Below, one piece after another: positions 46,687 to 59,718 of a stretch of DNA of 64,000 nt (position 1 is its first letter; each line of letters opens with the position of its first letter). Source of the DNA: Vitis vinifera (Eukaryota > Streptophyta > Magnoliopsida > Vitales > Vitaceae); the NCBI RefSeq assembly GCF_030704535.1, contig NC_081820.1, positions 20,959,001-21,023,000 on the forward strand, written 5' to 3'. The notes beneath the pieces are model-generated. The model saw only the letters and a program-made list of their open reading frames with translations. It was not told where the DNA came from and made no database searches. A program made the position numbers and the translations under genes.

Positions 46687-47551
46687 TTCATTATTTCTAT
46701 ACGATAATCTTGAAAATGTTAGTAATTGTTTTTAAAAATATTTTTTTTGTTTTTTAAAATAAAAAACAAGAAAACATGTTTAATAAACAAAAACTGATTT
46801 ATATTTTATGTTTTTAGGAATAAAAAGTACAGTGTTTTCAAATAATATATTTTATTTGTTTTATGTTGTATTTATTTATTTTTTGAGGATTATTTTAAAA
46901 ATTAATTATATAAATATAAAAAATGATTAAAAATAAAATATTAGATATAAAAATTATTTTTAAAAATATTATAACAAATTAAAATATTTTAAGTTTTTAA
47001 ATAAATTTTTATTTTATAAAATATAAAAAATTATTCTTAAAAATTATTTTTTTTCAACTATTTTTAAAAAACAATTATCAATTGAGGCATAACCTCTCAA
47101 GTTGTGGAACAGGCATTAAAAAACAAAAAAGTTAAAGAATAATAAAAGAGGCTAAAATGATGACAAATTTTCCAAAAAAGAAAGCCATCATTTTGTTGGT
47201 AAACCTTACGTGTTGATGTTGTGCACTGCAACTGCATGGAGCCTCGAAGGGCATACATGTAAATTAGTGGTAGTAGCAAGGTCAGTTTATTAAGACAACA
47301 AAAAATCATATACCTCATCTGGATATGGGTAGCTTTCACAGGAAAACTCACAAGATCTTTTTCCATATTTTGTTTTAATATTATTTTCCAAATTGCCAGG
47401 AAGGATTTTCTAAATTCATCCACAAAAATATCTCACTTTGTCGAGATAATTTTATCTCTCTTCAGATATTTTCGTCCTCCACCTTCCCTACTTGTACGCG
47501 CTCGAGTACGTTTCTTTTCCTACTTGCCACGCGTTAGACTACGTAAAAATC
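46295..47551. other. AT-rich intergenic DNA
   Basis: A perfect TA dinucleotide run of 40 bases lies at 46643-46682. The 108-codon minus-strand frame at 47097-47423 has no recognisable family. Otherwise nothing is seen. Confidence 0.5.
46643..46682. repeat. TA dinucleotide microsatellite
   Basis: Pure TA run of 40 bases. Other shorter TA runs are at 26477-26498, 29090-29109 and 59688-59716. Confidence 0.95.
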
Positions 47552-47861
47552 TATGTTTGATTCGTATAAAATGTAAGAGAAAGAAAATATAAAGAAAAAG
47601 TAGAAGGTAAGAAAAAACGAAGAAAAATAAAAAATAGATTAAAAATTAATAAATTATTATTTTTTGTTATTTTAAATTTATGTTATTTATTTTAATTCAA
47701 TAATATAAAGATTAAATAATTTAAAAATATATCAGTTTTAAATTAGTTTTAATTATATTTAATTATTTTTTATATTTTTTATAAGACAATCAAATATGAA
47801 AAAATTATTTTTTTTTGGTATTTTTTTTCTTTCTTTAGTATTTTCTGAAATCAAACATAAC
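47552..47861. mobile_element. MITE of the 27980-28602 family
   Basis: It begins TATGTTTGATTCGTATAAAA and ends ATTTTCTGAAATCAAACATAACC. These ends are inverse to each other, with interior words (ATTTTTTATATTTTTTATA, AGATTAAATAATTTAAA) shared with the tandem pair at 27980-28602. Confidence 0.65.
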
Positions 47862-48260
47862 CTAATTGTTTATCAAATTTTTAAAATTTAAATAATATTT
47901 TTACATTAAATTTTATAGATGTAAGAATAACTTTATGGACTTTCATACTTTATTTTTATAAATATAATAGGAAATAATTTTGTTTAAATTAATTATAGAC
48001 ATGTCTTATAATTCCTTGTATACAAAAATTTTATATGGTATATAATATTAGAGATGACAATGGAGGGATATTCTTTGATACTTATTTATCTTAATTTTAT
48101 GTGACGAGTTTGAAATTTAAATAAATGAGTTAAACAGATTTTTTTATAAATGATAGGATAAGTTTGAAGCAAGTTGGTGTGTTGTCTTTTGTCATCCTCT
48201 CCACCTTATCTCATTGATTAAGTATAAAATTAATTTAATTTAATTTTTATTTTTTTAGTT

Positions 48261-48302
<42 letters not shown>

Positions 48303-49400
48303 TACTTTTTAATAAAATAAGCTATAAAATATTATAATATTTTAATTATTTATAAAATATATTTATTTTAATATAATTAAATTTTGTTTTAAAATAATTT
48401 TTAAAAATTAAAATTTTTTTTTAAAAAGAAAGTGAAATGAGACGGTGCACACCCATATTGTCCCATCAGGTCTTGTTTAATTTTTTTAATTAGATAAAAA
48501 TGAGAATTATTTTGAATAAATAAGATGAGATAAGGATGAAGCGATATATCCCGAACCTGTTTCCATTATTATCTCTATGTAATAATGTTATTTTCTAGAA
48601 AAACGACATTGGAACATGGAGTTAGATGAGTGTCTAAGATCAAAGATGGCTGGACCCCATTTATTAGTTTTGGGATAAGCAAAGGTTCCAAGATGGATAC
48701 ATTATATTAGGCGTTAAGTCTTTTTATATACCTGAGAATGGTTAAGCCTTGATTTTCTTCTTTTTTCTTACCTTTTCTTTTAACAACTGGTATCAGGTCA
48801 TGAGTCTGAGTCCGAGTCGTAAGAGTAAATCTTTTTTTCCTGTTCTTCTAACGAGTGGTATCAGATCATTCAAGTCCGAGTCGTAAGAGCTGCATCTTTG
48901 GGGAGCCGCATGTTAGAAATGTAACCTCCGGATGAATGCATGTAAACCTTCCACCAAACCCAATGATCATATAATTTTTTTTTTTTTAAAAAAAAAAAGA
49001 AAAAAAATGAACCCATTTCTCTACAAGGATGAAGAAACACATTTCGAAATTAGCTCATATTTGAAAGCTATTCTTCAAGATAGTTTTTTAGTTCTAAAGC
49101 AAAAAATGGTAGTAATTTTTTTTTAATTTATAAAATACCATTAATAAATTTTTAAAGATTTTTTTTATGAAAATAAATTATTTTTTAAAACAAATTTGAG
49201 GCTATTTTAATTATTTTTATAAATTAATTAAAAATATAAAAAAATATTTTTCCTATTTAAATTATCAAATATGATTTTATTCTAAAAATAATAAAAAATT
49301 ATTTTTAATAATCATTTAAAAAAAAAATGATTTGAAAACATTACCCACGTACATCCCAAATTTTTCGAAAGGTGGGGGAGCAAGAGCCGGCAGGCCCTCT
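47862..49400. other. Intergenic, with a TAA microsatellite and LTR-relic-like piece
   Basis: A TAA trinucleotide run lies at 48262-48301. At 48788 and 48855 the words TGGTATCAGGTC and TGGTATCAGATC resemble retrotransposon primer binding sites, about 65 bp apart within GAGTC.GAGTCGTAAGAG-containing sequence. This suggests a heavily decayed LTR element, but nothing else of it remains visible. Confidence 0.4.
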
Positions 49401-49418
49401 CTACGATTATTGTTATAC

Positions 49419-49428
49419 GACACGTGTC
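49419..49428. promoter_or_regulatory. Palindromic ABRE/G-box upstream of the COR27-like gene
   Basis: GACACGTGTC is a perfect palindrome containing the CACGTG core, about 90 bp upstream of the TATA box. ABRE/G-box elements are bound by bZIP and bHLH factors, including light and ABA signalling factors. I did not see an evening element in the near upstream DNA. Confidence 0.65.
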
Positions 49429-49516
49429 AATCATGCATAGCGAGTAGTTATAATGAAGACTCTCATTACAACCACATAGCCACCTGCAACAAAAAGCCAG
49501 CCACCATAGCTGACGC

Positions 49517-49525
49517 TATAAAAGG
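49517..49525 (+). promoter_or_regulatory. TATA box of the COR27-like gene
   Basis: TATAAAAGG lies 143 bases before the ATG at 49660. This puts the likely transcript start near 49550, giving a leader of roughly 110 bases. Confidence 0.7.
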
Positions 49526-49659
49526 TTGAGACCCAGAAACCCCCCGATCTCACTCTAAGGTTTTCCAAACCGCGTACCTATTTAGCGGTTTTCGGGCACC
49601 GCAGGCGGCGTTTCCTTCCGGCGACCTCAGAAGATAGGAACCAACAAGTTTCGGGGGCG

Positions 49660-51128
49660 ATGGATTCGAACAGATCGATAAATCCAAGTGGGTATTGGAC
49701 AAACGAAAAGCACGTCCAATTCCTCAACTCCATGGAAGCTTCCTTCGTTCGGGCAATGTTCGAGAGCAACGGTCATCCTCTTCCTCGTCTCGACCGTTAC
49801 CTACCAGACACGTCTGACTCCACTCTAGATTTGAAAACTCACCCCACGAGAAGATTTTCCACTCCAGGTATTCATAGTTAATTCATCTGCAGGCCGCTCC
49901 TAACGATATTATATTTTCCACATGGGTTGTCTTCTCTCTCTTCCATGCCGCGACGGCGCATTTTAGCGCTGAATCCATCATCCTTTGACACTGCTTTTGT
50001 GTTTTGGATCGTGCAACGGAGTGCAACTGGGGCATGTTAGACTCTGCCGGAATTTTGCAGAGAGGTGTTTGGATGTGTGCACGTAATTAGAACAACAAAA
50101 ACCGTGTTTTCTAGCAGTAATGCTGTTTCTTCATACTAACAAAAAGCATGTTCTTCTCAAATCTCAAGTAATGTCTACGACCATGAGAGACTTTCACTTG
50201 AAAACGACGCCGTCTCAGTGATTACACTCATGGGTGATGATTACTAGACAGTATTGCGTTCAAGCCTGACCATGAAAGATGGGTTTTTGGGGTTGGGGTT
50301 GGCATCCAAACGCCGCCTTAAGAATCTTGACCTTGAGAATATGTCATAAAGATTGATTTTTTTTCACTCATTTGGCTGAGATCTTTTTTTGGGTTTAATT
50401 GCAGTAGGTTCAAGAGCCAGGAGTTACCGTGGAGCTGACAAGAAAGCTGGCAGACCACTGTCATCTCAACCGTACAATTCTTCACAGGATCAGGTTAGCA
50501 TCACATTAATAATATAAACCCTGTAGCACCGTATCACATCATAAAAATTTAACTCTTTTCTTCTATATTTTAATTTATATACTGCTTCATAGAAATATTA
50601 TACTGTTTTAATGCATGGTATTTGATAAATGATAAATTAATTTAATGACGTGTCATATGTCCACATCTTTGTGGAGTGTGACATCATAATTAATTTATAA
50701 ATTTTTAAGGTTTGAAGGTAATTTATTAGGCTTTTGAAAGTATTTTTTATATATAATGTTTTATTTTTAATTATTTTTTAAAATATCTTTAAAAATATAT
50801 GGGAAAATATTTTAAAAAAAGTTTCTTATTTTAAGAATAAAAAGTATAAAATAAATAAATTTTTTTTAATAAATGAGAGTTTTATTTTTTATTTTATCTC
50901 CTTTTAGCTAAAGTTTCGTATAGTAAAAGGTTGAAAAGTTTGAATATGAGAGGTGAAAGTGCAAAAGAATGAAGCTGGAGGGGCAAAGTGGACTTCAACC
51001 CTTGATGTGTAATTGCATTACTTTATGTATTTTTTATGAACCTTTAATTAAAGAGGAGTGTTTTTTTTTTTTTTTTTGGTCCACAGGTGGTCCCACAGCT
51101 TGAAAGCAGAGCAGGTGATAAGGCTTGA
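49660..51128 (+). CDS. COR27/COR28-like cold-regulated protein
   Basis: Three exons: 49660-49867, 50405-50493 and 51087-51128, joined by GT-AG introns of 537 and 593 bp. The product is 112 aa. The core WTNEKHVQFLNSMEASFV (about residues 13-30) is the signature of Arabidopsis COR27/COR28. A basic SRARSYRGADKKAGRP stretch follows, then the short QVVPQLESR end, also seen in that family. COR27 and COR28 are cold- and light-regulated night-time repressors tied to the circadian clock, freezing tolerance and COP1 signalling. The protein is less than half the length of COR27 (about 240 aa from memory), so it may be a short paralogue class. The exon 2 acceptor is GCAGTAG, so exon 2 may start at 50405 or 50408 with one Val gained or lost. 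Confidence 0.8.
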
Positions 51129-51800
51129 GAGAGACCACTCCAGTGTCTCCATCTCTACTGCTAACTGAGAAAGATTCTTCTTCCATTAGGGCTTCCTTTT
51201 ATTTTATATTTTTTCTTTTCCTTTCTAGTAAATATGGCAGTGCTGGTGATTTTCTAGGGAAAATATCAGTTAGAGGGCATTTGGGTGATTGAGAAAAAGG
51301 TTGAAGATGATGTTTTATCACTAAAATGCATGCACTCCAAAGATGGGAGAGGCCCTACTAGCTATCTCCATCAATCGAGAATGTTGGAACTCTATGATGT
51401 AATATTAATTTATTAGTTTTTTTATTATTAGATATTTGTTGTGAATAAATAATTAATTACTTTAATTTATTTGGAAAAATTTGTAGGAGGAGATAATGGA
51501 GCATAGGGAAAAGGACAAGGGAACAATTCAATTTATACATCCAATCACATCCTTATCTTGGTTGGTTACTCATTCTTTTCACGTCCAAACCAACAAATAA
51601 AGAGACTTAGGGATGGTGATCTTTGAGGGTTGGATGGGGCGGTTGGTTAACTCGAGCTTAATCCATATATAAAACTTCCAAAAATTCTAGGATATTGAAG
51701 TACCATATAAAAGATCTACTAGGACCTATTAAATTTTAAGATTTAATCTTCATAATTTAATTAGAAAGGAGATAGATGTCGGTAAGGCAAAAGTTTGATT
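51129..51800. other. 3' flank of the COR27-like gene
   Basis: The first 300 bases or so should be the 3' untranslated region. No further gene is seen to 51800. Confidence 0.5.
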
Positions 51801-53380
51801 AATATCGATGTGTTTGTTTTTTTCTAACTTTTTGTTAAAAGTAATTTGCTTTCATACTTTAAGTTATTTATTTATTTATTTTAAATTTTTTTATAATTTA
51901 TTATAAATTTTTGATTGAATAAAAAAAATCAAAATAGTTGTTTGATAAACCAACTTAATAACTTAAAATAAACTAATAATTTAATTTTAATTATTTGATA
52001 AATTAAGTATGTTTGATAAAATAACTTAATGATCTGACTTAAAGTTAAAAATAATTTTAAGTAAAAAGTAAAAATAATTAATTAATTCTTAAATCTACTA
52101 TTCATTTTACCTTTTTACCTTTATTTATCTTATTTAACTTCACGATCTCATTTGTTACTCTAGGATTTCTATTGTTACTCAATCTACTTTACTCTATTTA
52201 TAATTTATGAAGATAAATATATTAATTTGACGATTTAGAATAAATTTAAGTTAATTTTATCAAACAATCTTAATACTTAAATTAAAAATTAAGTAAAAAA
52301 TTTTAATCTAACAATTTAAGTATAATTTAACTTAAAGTCAATTCAAGTTATTAAGTAATAAATATTAAATTTTATCATCCACCCCTAAAATATTAGACTT
52401 TTTCTAAATATAAAAAATAACATGTTAATTTTTCTTTACTTTTTAATATTTAATAGAAATAAAATATTACAAAAATAAACAACTTAATACTATTAAACAC
52501 TATTTAATTTGAAGTTTTATTTAGAATTAAGTAAAAAAAACACAAACACTACTTTAGAGGATGTTTGGTAAACCTTAATACTTATTAATTAATGACTTAA
52601 GTTGACTTTACGTTAAATTATTATTAAATTGTTGACTTAAAACTTATTACTTGATTTTTACTTTAAGTATTAAGGTTATTTGGTAAAGTTAATTTTAAAT
52701 CATCATTTGACACATTTACTCATATTAATTTAACTAATATTTATTTTTATTAATTTTAAGCAATAAATTTATTTATTAAACACCTATATTTAAAGTATTG
52801 TAAATGCATAAGATAATTACAAAATATATATTTACTATAAAAGATAAGTTGTGAATGTGGAATTATAGTTGTAAAATATACTTTTACTAAACATGGACAA
52901 TTAAGGTAAAAGAGAATTAAGATTAAGAATAAGTGAGTATTTGGTAAAATTAACTTAATACTTGTTACTTATTTAAGTTAAATTATTTTTAAGTTGTTGA
53001 CTTAAACTTATAATTTATTTTTTATTTTAAATATTAAAATTGTTTGGTAAAATTAGCTTAAAATTCATTATAAATAATCAAATTGACATAGTTACTTTTA
53101 TTAATTTTAACTAATATTTATATTTTAACAAATCTTAAGCAATGAATTTATTTTTTAAACATTTAATGTAGATATATAAGGTAATTACTAAGTTGTGAAT
53201 ATAGAATTTCACTAAACATGGGTAAATGATGTAAAACAATTGAGATTAAGTTAACTATTTTGACTTAATATTTAAAATTATTTTTTACTTTAAGTTGTGA
53301 TATTAAATTATTTTACTAAACATACTTAATGACATAAATTAAATTATTAAGTCATTAAGTTACTTTATCAGACACTATTT
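51801..53380. mobile_element. Nested block of MITEs of the 45897-46294 family
   Basis: GTTTGGTAAA or GTTTGATAAA starts occur at about 51990-52020, 52563, 52676, 52933 and 53043, with inverted TTATCAAACA or TTATCAGACA ends at about 52257 and 53366. Shared AT-rich words (ACTTAAGTTGACTTTA, TTAAGTTATTAAGT) recur throughout. I read this as several insertions of one family into each other; borders of individual copies are uncertain. Confidence 0.6.
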
Positions 53381-53384
53381 TAGA

Positions 53385-54399
53385 TTCATACTACATCTTA
53401 CACTTCATTAAGCACTTAACACTCCAAGATAAATTAAAATCTTTTCAAAATTGGATGAAACATTTTCATATGAAAATCATACTTGTTTTATTGCTATTTA
53501 TGCTTAAAATGGTTTTCAAACTTTCATATTCAAATGAGTGTTAAGAAGTATAAGTTTTAACTTAAAAATAAGAGTTTTTGAAGTTTAGGACCAAGGGGCA
53601 ATTGAGTCCCTCACTCAAATGGGTGGTCGTCAACTAGAGTGATGGGTTGTGTCCCTTAAGTGCTTTAATGCATAATTAATATGTTAGTGAGTTGTGATGA
53701 CCTTTCCAACTCAATTGAGCAATCAACTAACTGGTTCACTTGGGACTCGCCCAAATAGTCACCTGTAGTAGTGCACTAATTATGTCTAATTACTAGTTGG
53801 TGGTTGATCGGACCCTCAACTAGGACTTTAAGGTTTTTGTTTCCAACAACTTGTTTTCATCCATTTTATATATAAAGGTCTATAAACTCTCATTTATGAT
53901 TTAATGACCATGAATTTAATGTCAATCAATGAGTGAGTGTTTTTAAGTGCCTTAGTTTTATTTGTATGTAATTGACTCAAATAATTGTAAACTAGGAATT
54001 TTCATTATTTGTAGTCTTATGAGGCATTTCCAACTGTGAGATCACTTGAAGATTTCAAGAGCGGGTATTGCTTGAGAGAGTCCATTGAAATCATAATCCA
54101 AGGGCGATCGTTTGAAAACTTTGGTTTTGAAAGTCTTGTGGTTGTAAAGGGTCCATTGGAACCATAATCGAGTGTAAAGTTTGAAGGCTTGGGTTAAAAG
54201 CCTTGTTAGTGGAACCCTTAACGTGGTTAAGCTTGATGAGAGTGGATATAGATTGGGTTGCATAGAACTATTATAAAACCTTGTGTTTGTATTTCTCTAT
54301 CCCTTAATTATATTTATTTTTGCATGCAATTGCTCTTTCATAACCCAACTCACCCTCTTTCGGTGATTAACTTTAGTTGATTAGTACATAATCCTAACA
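53385..54399 (+). repeat. 5' LTR of a Copia relic (left part missing)
   Basis: ACTTCATTAAGCAC, AAAATCTTTTCAAAATTG, GGGACCAAGGGACA-like and TGTGTCCCTTAAGTGCTT words are all shared, in the same order, with 58750-59110. The LTR ends CCTAACA at 54399, directly before a primer binding site. Its first part seems replaced by the MITE block on the left. Confidence 0.65.
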
Positions 54400-54411
54400 T
54401 GGGTATCAAAG
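54400..54411 (+). promoter_or_regulatory. Primer binding site of the Copia relic
   Basis: TGGGTATCAAAG directly follows the LTR end CCTAACA. It resembles the initiator methionine tRNA site, with changes. Confidence 0.6.
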
Positions 54412-54552
54412 TATGAACTCTAATATGGGGTTTAACTACCTTAGAGGAATAATTAATCAACCATATTCACCAATAATAGACAAAATTTCAATTTCTAAAC
54501 TCTTATTCTCTTACAAACATGATTATGCTTATTAAAAAGCAAGAGTGAGTTA

Positions 54553-56049
54553 GGGCCTATTTGGTTGGTGTTTTCAAAAACTGTTTTCTGTTCTTGAAAA
54601 TAAAAAATATTAAAAACTTATTTGGTTGAGAAAGTTGTTTTTGTTTTTCTTGTTCTTTGTATTCTCAAAATGACACTTTTTAGAGAACAAAAAAATGTTG
54701 TTTTCCCCGTTTTTTATTGTTTGCAGAACAAAAAAAAAGCCATAAGAGAACAATTGTTCTCCGTGTTTTTTTTCTTCCTGTTTCTCAGTTCTATTATTCA
54801 ATTGAGATCTGAGTTTTTTATTTTTTATTTTTTATTTTTTGTATTTTTTTATCACGTGTTGTTAGTTTTTTTTTTTTTTTTTTTTCTTGTTTATATTTTC
54901 CCGTTTGGATGTTGAGAAAAGTGGGGAACGAGAAAGAAAAAAAAATTCCTGATTTTTCCCGTTTCTCAGTTTTGATTTTTCTTGAGTTGTTTTGTTTAAG
55001 AAAAACAAAAAACCTGCTTTAAGGACATGGAAGATAAAGAAAACGAGTTGCTTATTGAAAGGGTTTTGCAAGTGATTTTTTTCTCAGTTTTGAAGAAGAT
55101 GAGAGATTGTAGAGAATGAGGGTAGTAATATGTAAATAAGGTAGTAATATTGGGTAAAGACTTTTCTCAAGATTGGAATGATTTGAGATATTTTTAAGGG
55201 ATATGAGGGTCATTTGTATGGATAAAATGGTTGGTTAAAAAAAAAATTCATATATAAAGTGAAAATTTATTGATCAAAGCATATTGATTGGTAAAATATA
55301 TTGGTCAACACAAATATAACACCATCTTCAGCCATGGGAATCCATTGGAAAGTGACCATCTTCAAACTTCACTTTACTTGCATTTATTTTCATGTCCTAT
55401 TTATTTTATTTACAAGCTTGTTAGGTGAAAATCAGTTGTAAAAATTAAATTAATTCTTTTTAAAACTTTTTATCTCATCTTAATAGAATATACTATAATT
55501 TTTAATAAAATTAAAGATTAAATCAAGAAAAAAAATGTTAATAAAAATGATTTTATCATGATTTATTTTAAAAATATATAAAAAATATTTTTATTTTAAA
55601 ATTAATCAAATGTAAAATTAATCAAACTATTATCATTTTTATTTACTTTTCTTTCATTTTCCCCCAAATTTTGTTTCAAATTTTATAAAAACTAAAAAAA
55701 AGAGTATTTAAAATCTAATTAATATCAAATCTATTTTTAAAATTTTAAAATGAAATATTTTTTTTTAATTTAAATGAATTGTGTATATAAAAATTATTTA
55801 TAAATTTATAATATAAAGTTACTTGAAGAAAACACTTTATTATTGGAAAAAAAACATATTTCAAATATGTTTTTTGTTTTACTTGTTCTAAAAAACTTTT
55901 TTATTAACTCAACCAAACATTTTTTTTGTTTGTTTTTGTTTCAGTTCTCAAACACATTTTTTTTTAAAAACACCAAAAACGATTCTTAAAAATTGTTCTA
56001 AAAAACTATTTTTCAGAATAGTTTTCAAAAACAACAACCAAACAGACCC
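54553..56049. mobile_element. 1.5-kb Harbinger-like non-autonomous element
   Basis: The left end GGGCCTATTTGGTTGGTG and the inverted right end GGGTCTGTTTGGTTGTTG match over about 30 bases. TTA flanks both ends (54550-54552, 56050-56052), the target size of PIF/Harbinger elements. It carries no transposase frame; open frames here are low-complexity. It is inserted between the primer binding site and gag of the Copia relic. Confidence 0.8.
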
Positions 56050-56059
56050 TTAGTTTCTA

Positions 56060-57420
56060 AAGTCTACTGATTTTGATTTATGGGAAGTCATTTAACATGG
56101 ATATCATTTTCCAACTAAAATTGAAAATAGAGTGTCCATTCCAAAACCTAGCTACGAGTGGGATGAGGTAAACAAAATAAATACATAATTAGATGTTAAA
56201 ACCATATGGTACTTGCATTGTGCATTGATAGAAAAGAGAATAATAGGATCTCCTCATTTGAATCGGCCAAAAATATATATGAAGACTCTTAGAAATAACT
56301 CATAAAGACACTAATTAACCACTCATAAAGACACTAACCAAGTTAAAGAGTCTAAATCACTATCCTTATGCATAATATTCATCATTAAGTATTTTGAATC
56401 TATTGGTAAAATGTTTGCTAGGTTCATGAAGATCACAAATGAATTTTAAGCTTTGGAGAAGATGTACACCAAGGTGGAGAAAGTCATAAAGATCCTAAGG
56501 TTTCTACCAAACAAATATGAAGCAAAGATGATGATAGTTCAAGAAGCAAAGGATGTTACTAAGATCCCTCTTGAAGCACTCATTGGGTCATGTATGATCC
56601 ATAAGATCAACATGAACAATCATCAATAGGTTGAAGAGAAGAAGCATGACACAAAATTCAAAGCTTCAATAATTGATAATGAATAGGTGGAAAGTGAAGG
56701 TGAGGACTTTGATATCATCACAAAGAAGTTCATGAAGTAGAGAAGATCAAGGGGATAACATCTCATTCAAAGAAAAAGTTCTCAAGTGCTAGCAAGAAGA
56801 AAGTAATGGTGACAATATGGAGTGCAAATGATAAAGAAAAGTGTAAAAATGAAGTTTCAGCATATACTTTATGATTTTAGAGGATCATGAAAATGAAGTA
56901 AATTATAATCCTAACTATAATCTTTAAGATACTTTTTAAGAATTACTGATCTTTAAAAACATGGTTTGGAAAATGTCTCTCTAAAAAAGAAAGTTTCCTC
57001 TTTTCAAGATAAGCTTAATGAGCTCAAAAAGAAATTTGAAAGTGTTGAAAAGATAAAACATCATTTGAAAAAGAAAATGAGGTTTTGAAAAACAAAATTC
57101 ACAAAATTTTAAATGGTTGCATGACCTGCAATATGATCTTAGCAAGTCAAAAATGTATTTTTGATAAAAATGGATTAACTTATTGGCTATATAAAAATAA
57201 AAGGTATTATAAAAACTATTTTGTGAAAGAGGCTTCAAGTAGTAATCTAAATACCATTTTTAATTTTTGTGGAATAAATTGTCACATTAGAGGTATTTGT
57301 CCTTTGAGAAAATCCCCCAATGTTGTATATGGTTCTAAATCATTTTGGATTCTAAATGAGAGAAAAGCTAACCCTCTAGGACTCAAGAAGAGAGGAATAT
57401 AAGGTTACATAAATTTGTTT
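56060..57420 (+). pseudogene. Copia gag and zinc-knuckle relic
   Basis: The + strand reads AKMMIVQEAKDVTKIPLEALIGSCMIH (about 56520-56605), the end of a UBN2-type Copia gag domain. Earlier stretches such as QVKESK and FARFMKITNEF precede it, with stops between. At about 57255-57320 FCGINCHIRGICPLRKSP is a C-x2-C-x4-H-x4-C zinc knuckle whose second cysteine position is shifted by a substitution. No pol domain is recognised after it. It belongs to the LTRs at 53385 and 58530. Confidence 0.7.
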
Positions 57421-58529
57421 TGTTGGAATCCAACCAAGAAGAAAGGAAGATGTCCTCATTTTGGATATATAAATGTGAAAAGGTAGATCATTGGTATTGG
57501 TAACTTAATTTCGTAAACACATCTCTTCCTTTTTGGAAACATTTTCTTGGTTATTCATTCGATTCATAAAATTTTAAAGTAATTTTTGAACTATCATATA
57601 AACACATCATAAAGAATTTTCAAAGTTAATCAAATCATTTTCATGGACCATTTAAGTGACATGTTTCTTGATATTAAAAAATTTTAAAGAATTTTTTTTA
57701 TTTATAGAAAATTGAAAGAAGTATCTCTTGGTTACAAAATGGGATATTCAAAATTCATAGAGATATCTATAATACTTGATCAATCTAATCATCCTTATTG
57801 GGAAACTGTCGAAGTGGTAATGAGTTGGGATTTAAGAAAAATATTGATAAAGCTTGGCTCAACAACAACAAAGAATGAAAGAGAATGTAAAGTTAGATAA
57901 ATAATGAAGAAAACTCCACATAAGAAAGAGTAAGCAAACAAAGAATATTAATGAGAAGAGATAACATCACTCATTATGAAATGATCAAATTTGTATAAGG
58001 GGGATAAAATCCTTTGCCCTTCGCATAGAAATGCTTCAAATTGATTTAATTTGCTCTTTTTATGTCATTGAATTGAAATTTTATTTTTTTAATCATAAAA
58101 CAAAATTAATAATTGCTGGATGATGGTCGTGCAAAGAAAAATTGATATATCATTTTGATAAAATTGGTATTGTTGTTAGTCTAAGGTTTCGATTAAGAAG
58201 AATATATATATTTTTAATGAAAAAAACCCTTAGAAATAGGATGCTTATGTCCTTACATGTTTTAATGATATCATCTTATACATAATATGTGTTGTATTTT
58301 GTTTTAGCAATCTTGAATGTTGATGCTATTTATATTCATTATACTATTTTAGGATCATATACGTATGCATCTTGTTTAATATCTTTATTCGTCAATTACT
58401 AATTGCTCTTTGTGTTACTATTTGAACACCCTTAATATACTTAAATTCTTAAATTGGATATTTTCTTAAATAAAAATAGACCTATATTGAAGGAAAATAT
58501 TTTAGCAACCATGATTTTGTCAACATAAA
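57421..58529. other. Interior of the Copia relic, not recognisable
   Basis: AT-rich sequence with stops in all frames. A 62-codon frame at 57712-57900 has no recognisable motif. By position this would be the remnant of pol, but I cannot support it. Confidence 0.4.
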
Positions 58530-59110
58530 AAATAAGGAGATTTTTAGATTAAAGTTTAATTAATCTCAATTTTGATGATAACAAAATAAGATTCATATCT
58601 AATGATTTATATTTAAGTGTGTTAAGTAATTTTTTTTTAAAGAGGAAATAAAAATATTAAACCAAAAGAAAATTAAGAAGGAGGAGAAAACTTCAAAGAG
58701 ATGTTCCAAGTTCATTAATTTAAGATCTTTGAAAGGCTATTAGTGCATCGGGTTCATGCATTGTATACTTCATTAAGCACCCAATACTCTAAAACTCATC
58801 CAATTGATCTCAAACTCGTGTAAAATCTTTTCAAAATTGAATGAAGTTTTCATATGAAAACCACAGTTGTTTTAGTTCTACTCATGCATAAAAATGATTT
58901 TCAAACTTAATGACTGTTAACGAGTACAAGTTTTAACTTGAAAAACAAGGTTTTTAAAGCTTGGGACCAAGGGACAGTTGAGATGTGGGATCAACTGGCA
59001 ATCAACAGGAGTAGCTGATTGTGTCCCTTAAGTGCTTCATTGCATAATTATTATAGTGAGTTATGGTAATTTTTCTAGCTCAACCTAGCGGGGTCGACTG
59101 GTCTACTTAG
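58530..59110 (+). repeat. 3' LTR of the Copia relic (truncated)
   Basis: From 58750 on it matches 53385-53750 in the same orientation. The part before this, including AATTTTGATGATAACAAAAT (about 58568), looks like the start of a grape Copia LTR that is missing from the 5' copy. Similarity ends near 59110, so the 3' end is lost. Confidence 0.6.
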
Positions 59111-59490
59111 TTTATATTTGCCAAAATTTGTAAAAAGAGACTACAACCTAATTTATCATAACCAAATTTGTCCCCCTCCCTTCTTGGATGTAAGGACAAA
59201 AATATCTTGATATATTTTCGAAATATCGCTTATCGGACGATGCCAACAAGAAACATGGAATGCAAATATTGATCATCTGAATTTTCGGATATTTTATCTA
59301 CTTTTTGTCAATCTATGGACAGTATTTTGATATTTTATCGACATGTCAACATTATCACCGAAAAATCGATACCATGTCAGCACCCTTTTAATGTTAAAAT
59401 TTTTGGCATTAAAAGCCTGACCCTGATACATGTGAGCTGTAGTAGTCCTTCTGAGGAAGGAGCTGAGCATGATTGAACCTAACGCAACCC
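59111..59490. other. Intergenic, between the Copia relic and the foldback region
   Basis: Mixed-composition DNA without recognisable features. The minus-strand frame at 59294-59575 overlaps a repeat and is not counted. Confidence 0.45.
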
Positions 59491-59583
59491 ATTTTTTTGG
59501 GGGATATTTTCTTCTCGGCTTCAAGCCTACAATAGACCAACCATGCCCTTCTGTCATAATACGAGTGTGATACACACACGTGA
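59491..59583. repeat. Direct repeat flanking foldback copy B, left copy
   Basis: ATTTTTTTGG..ATATTTTCTTCTCGGCTTCAAGCCTAC..ACCAACCATGCCCTT..ATACACACACGTG is found again at 61059-61148 in the same orientation, with a handful of differences. Confidence 0.9.
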
Positions 59584-59684
59584 CACTTTTGACAAGAGTA
59601 CAATAATTTAAAAAATTATTCTTAAGTTACCGTAGTAGAAAAAGTTATTTCAAATGTGTGATAGTTTTTGCAAGGTAAGAGAGA

Positions 59685-59718
<34 letters not shown>

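Noticed and set aside
48780..48960. Two primer-binding-site-like words, considered as an LTR element start
   Set aside because: No LTR end next to either word and no internal domain after them; listed only as a possible relic in the intergenic entry.
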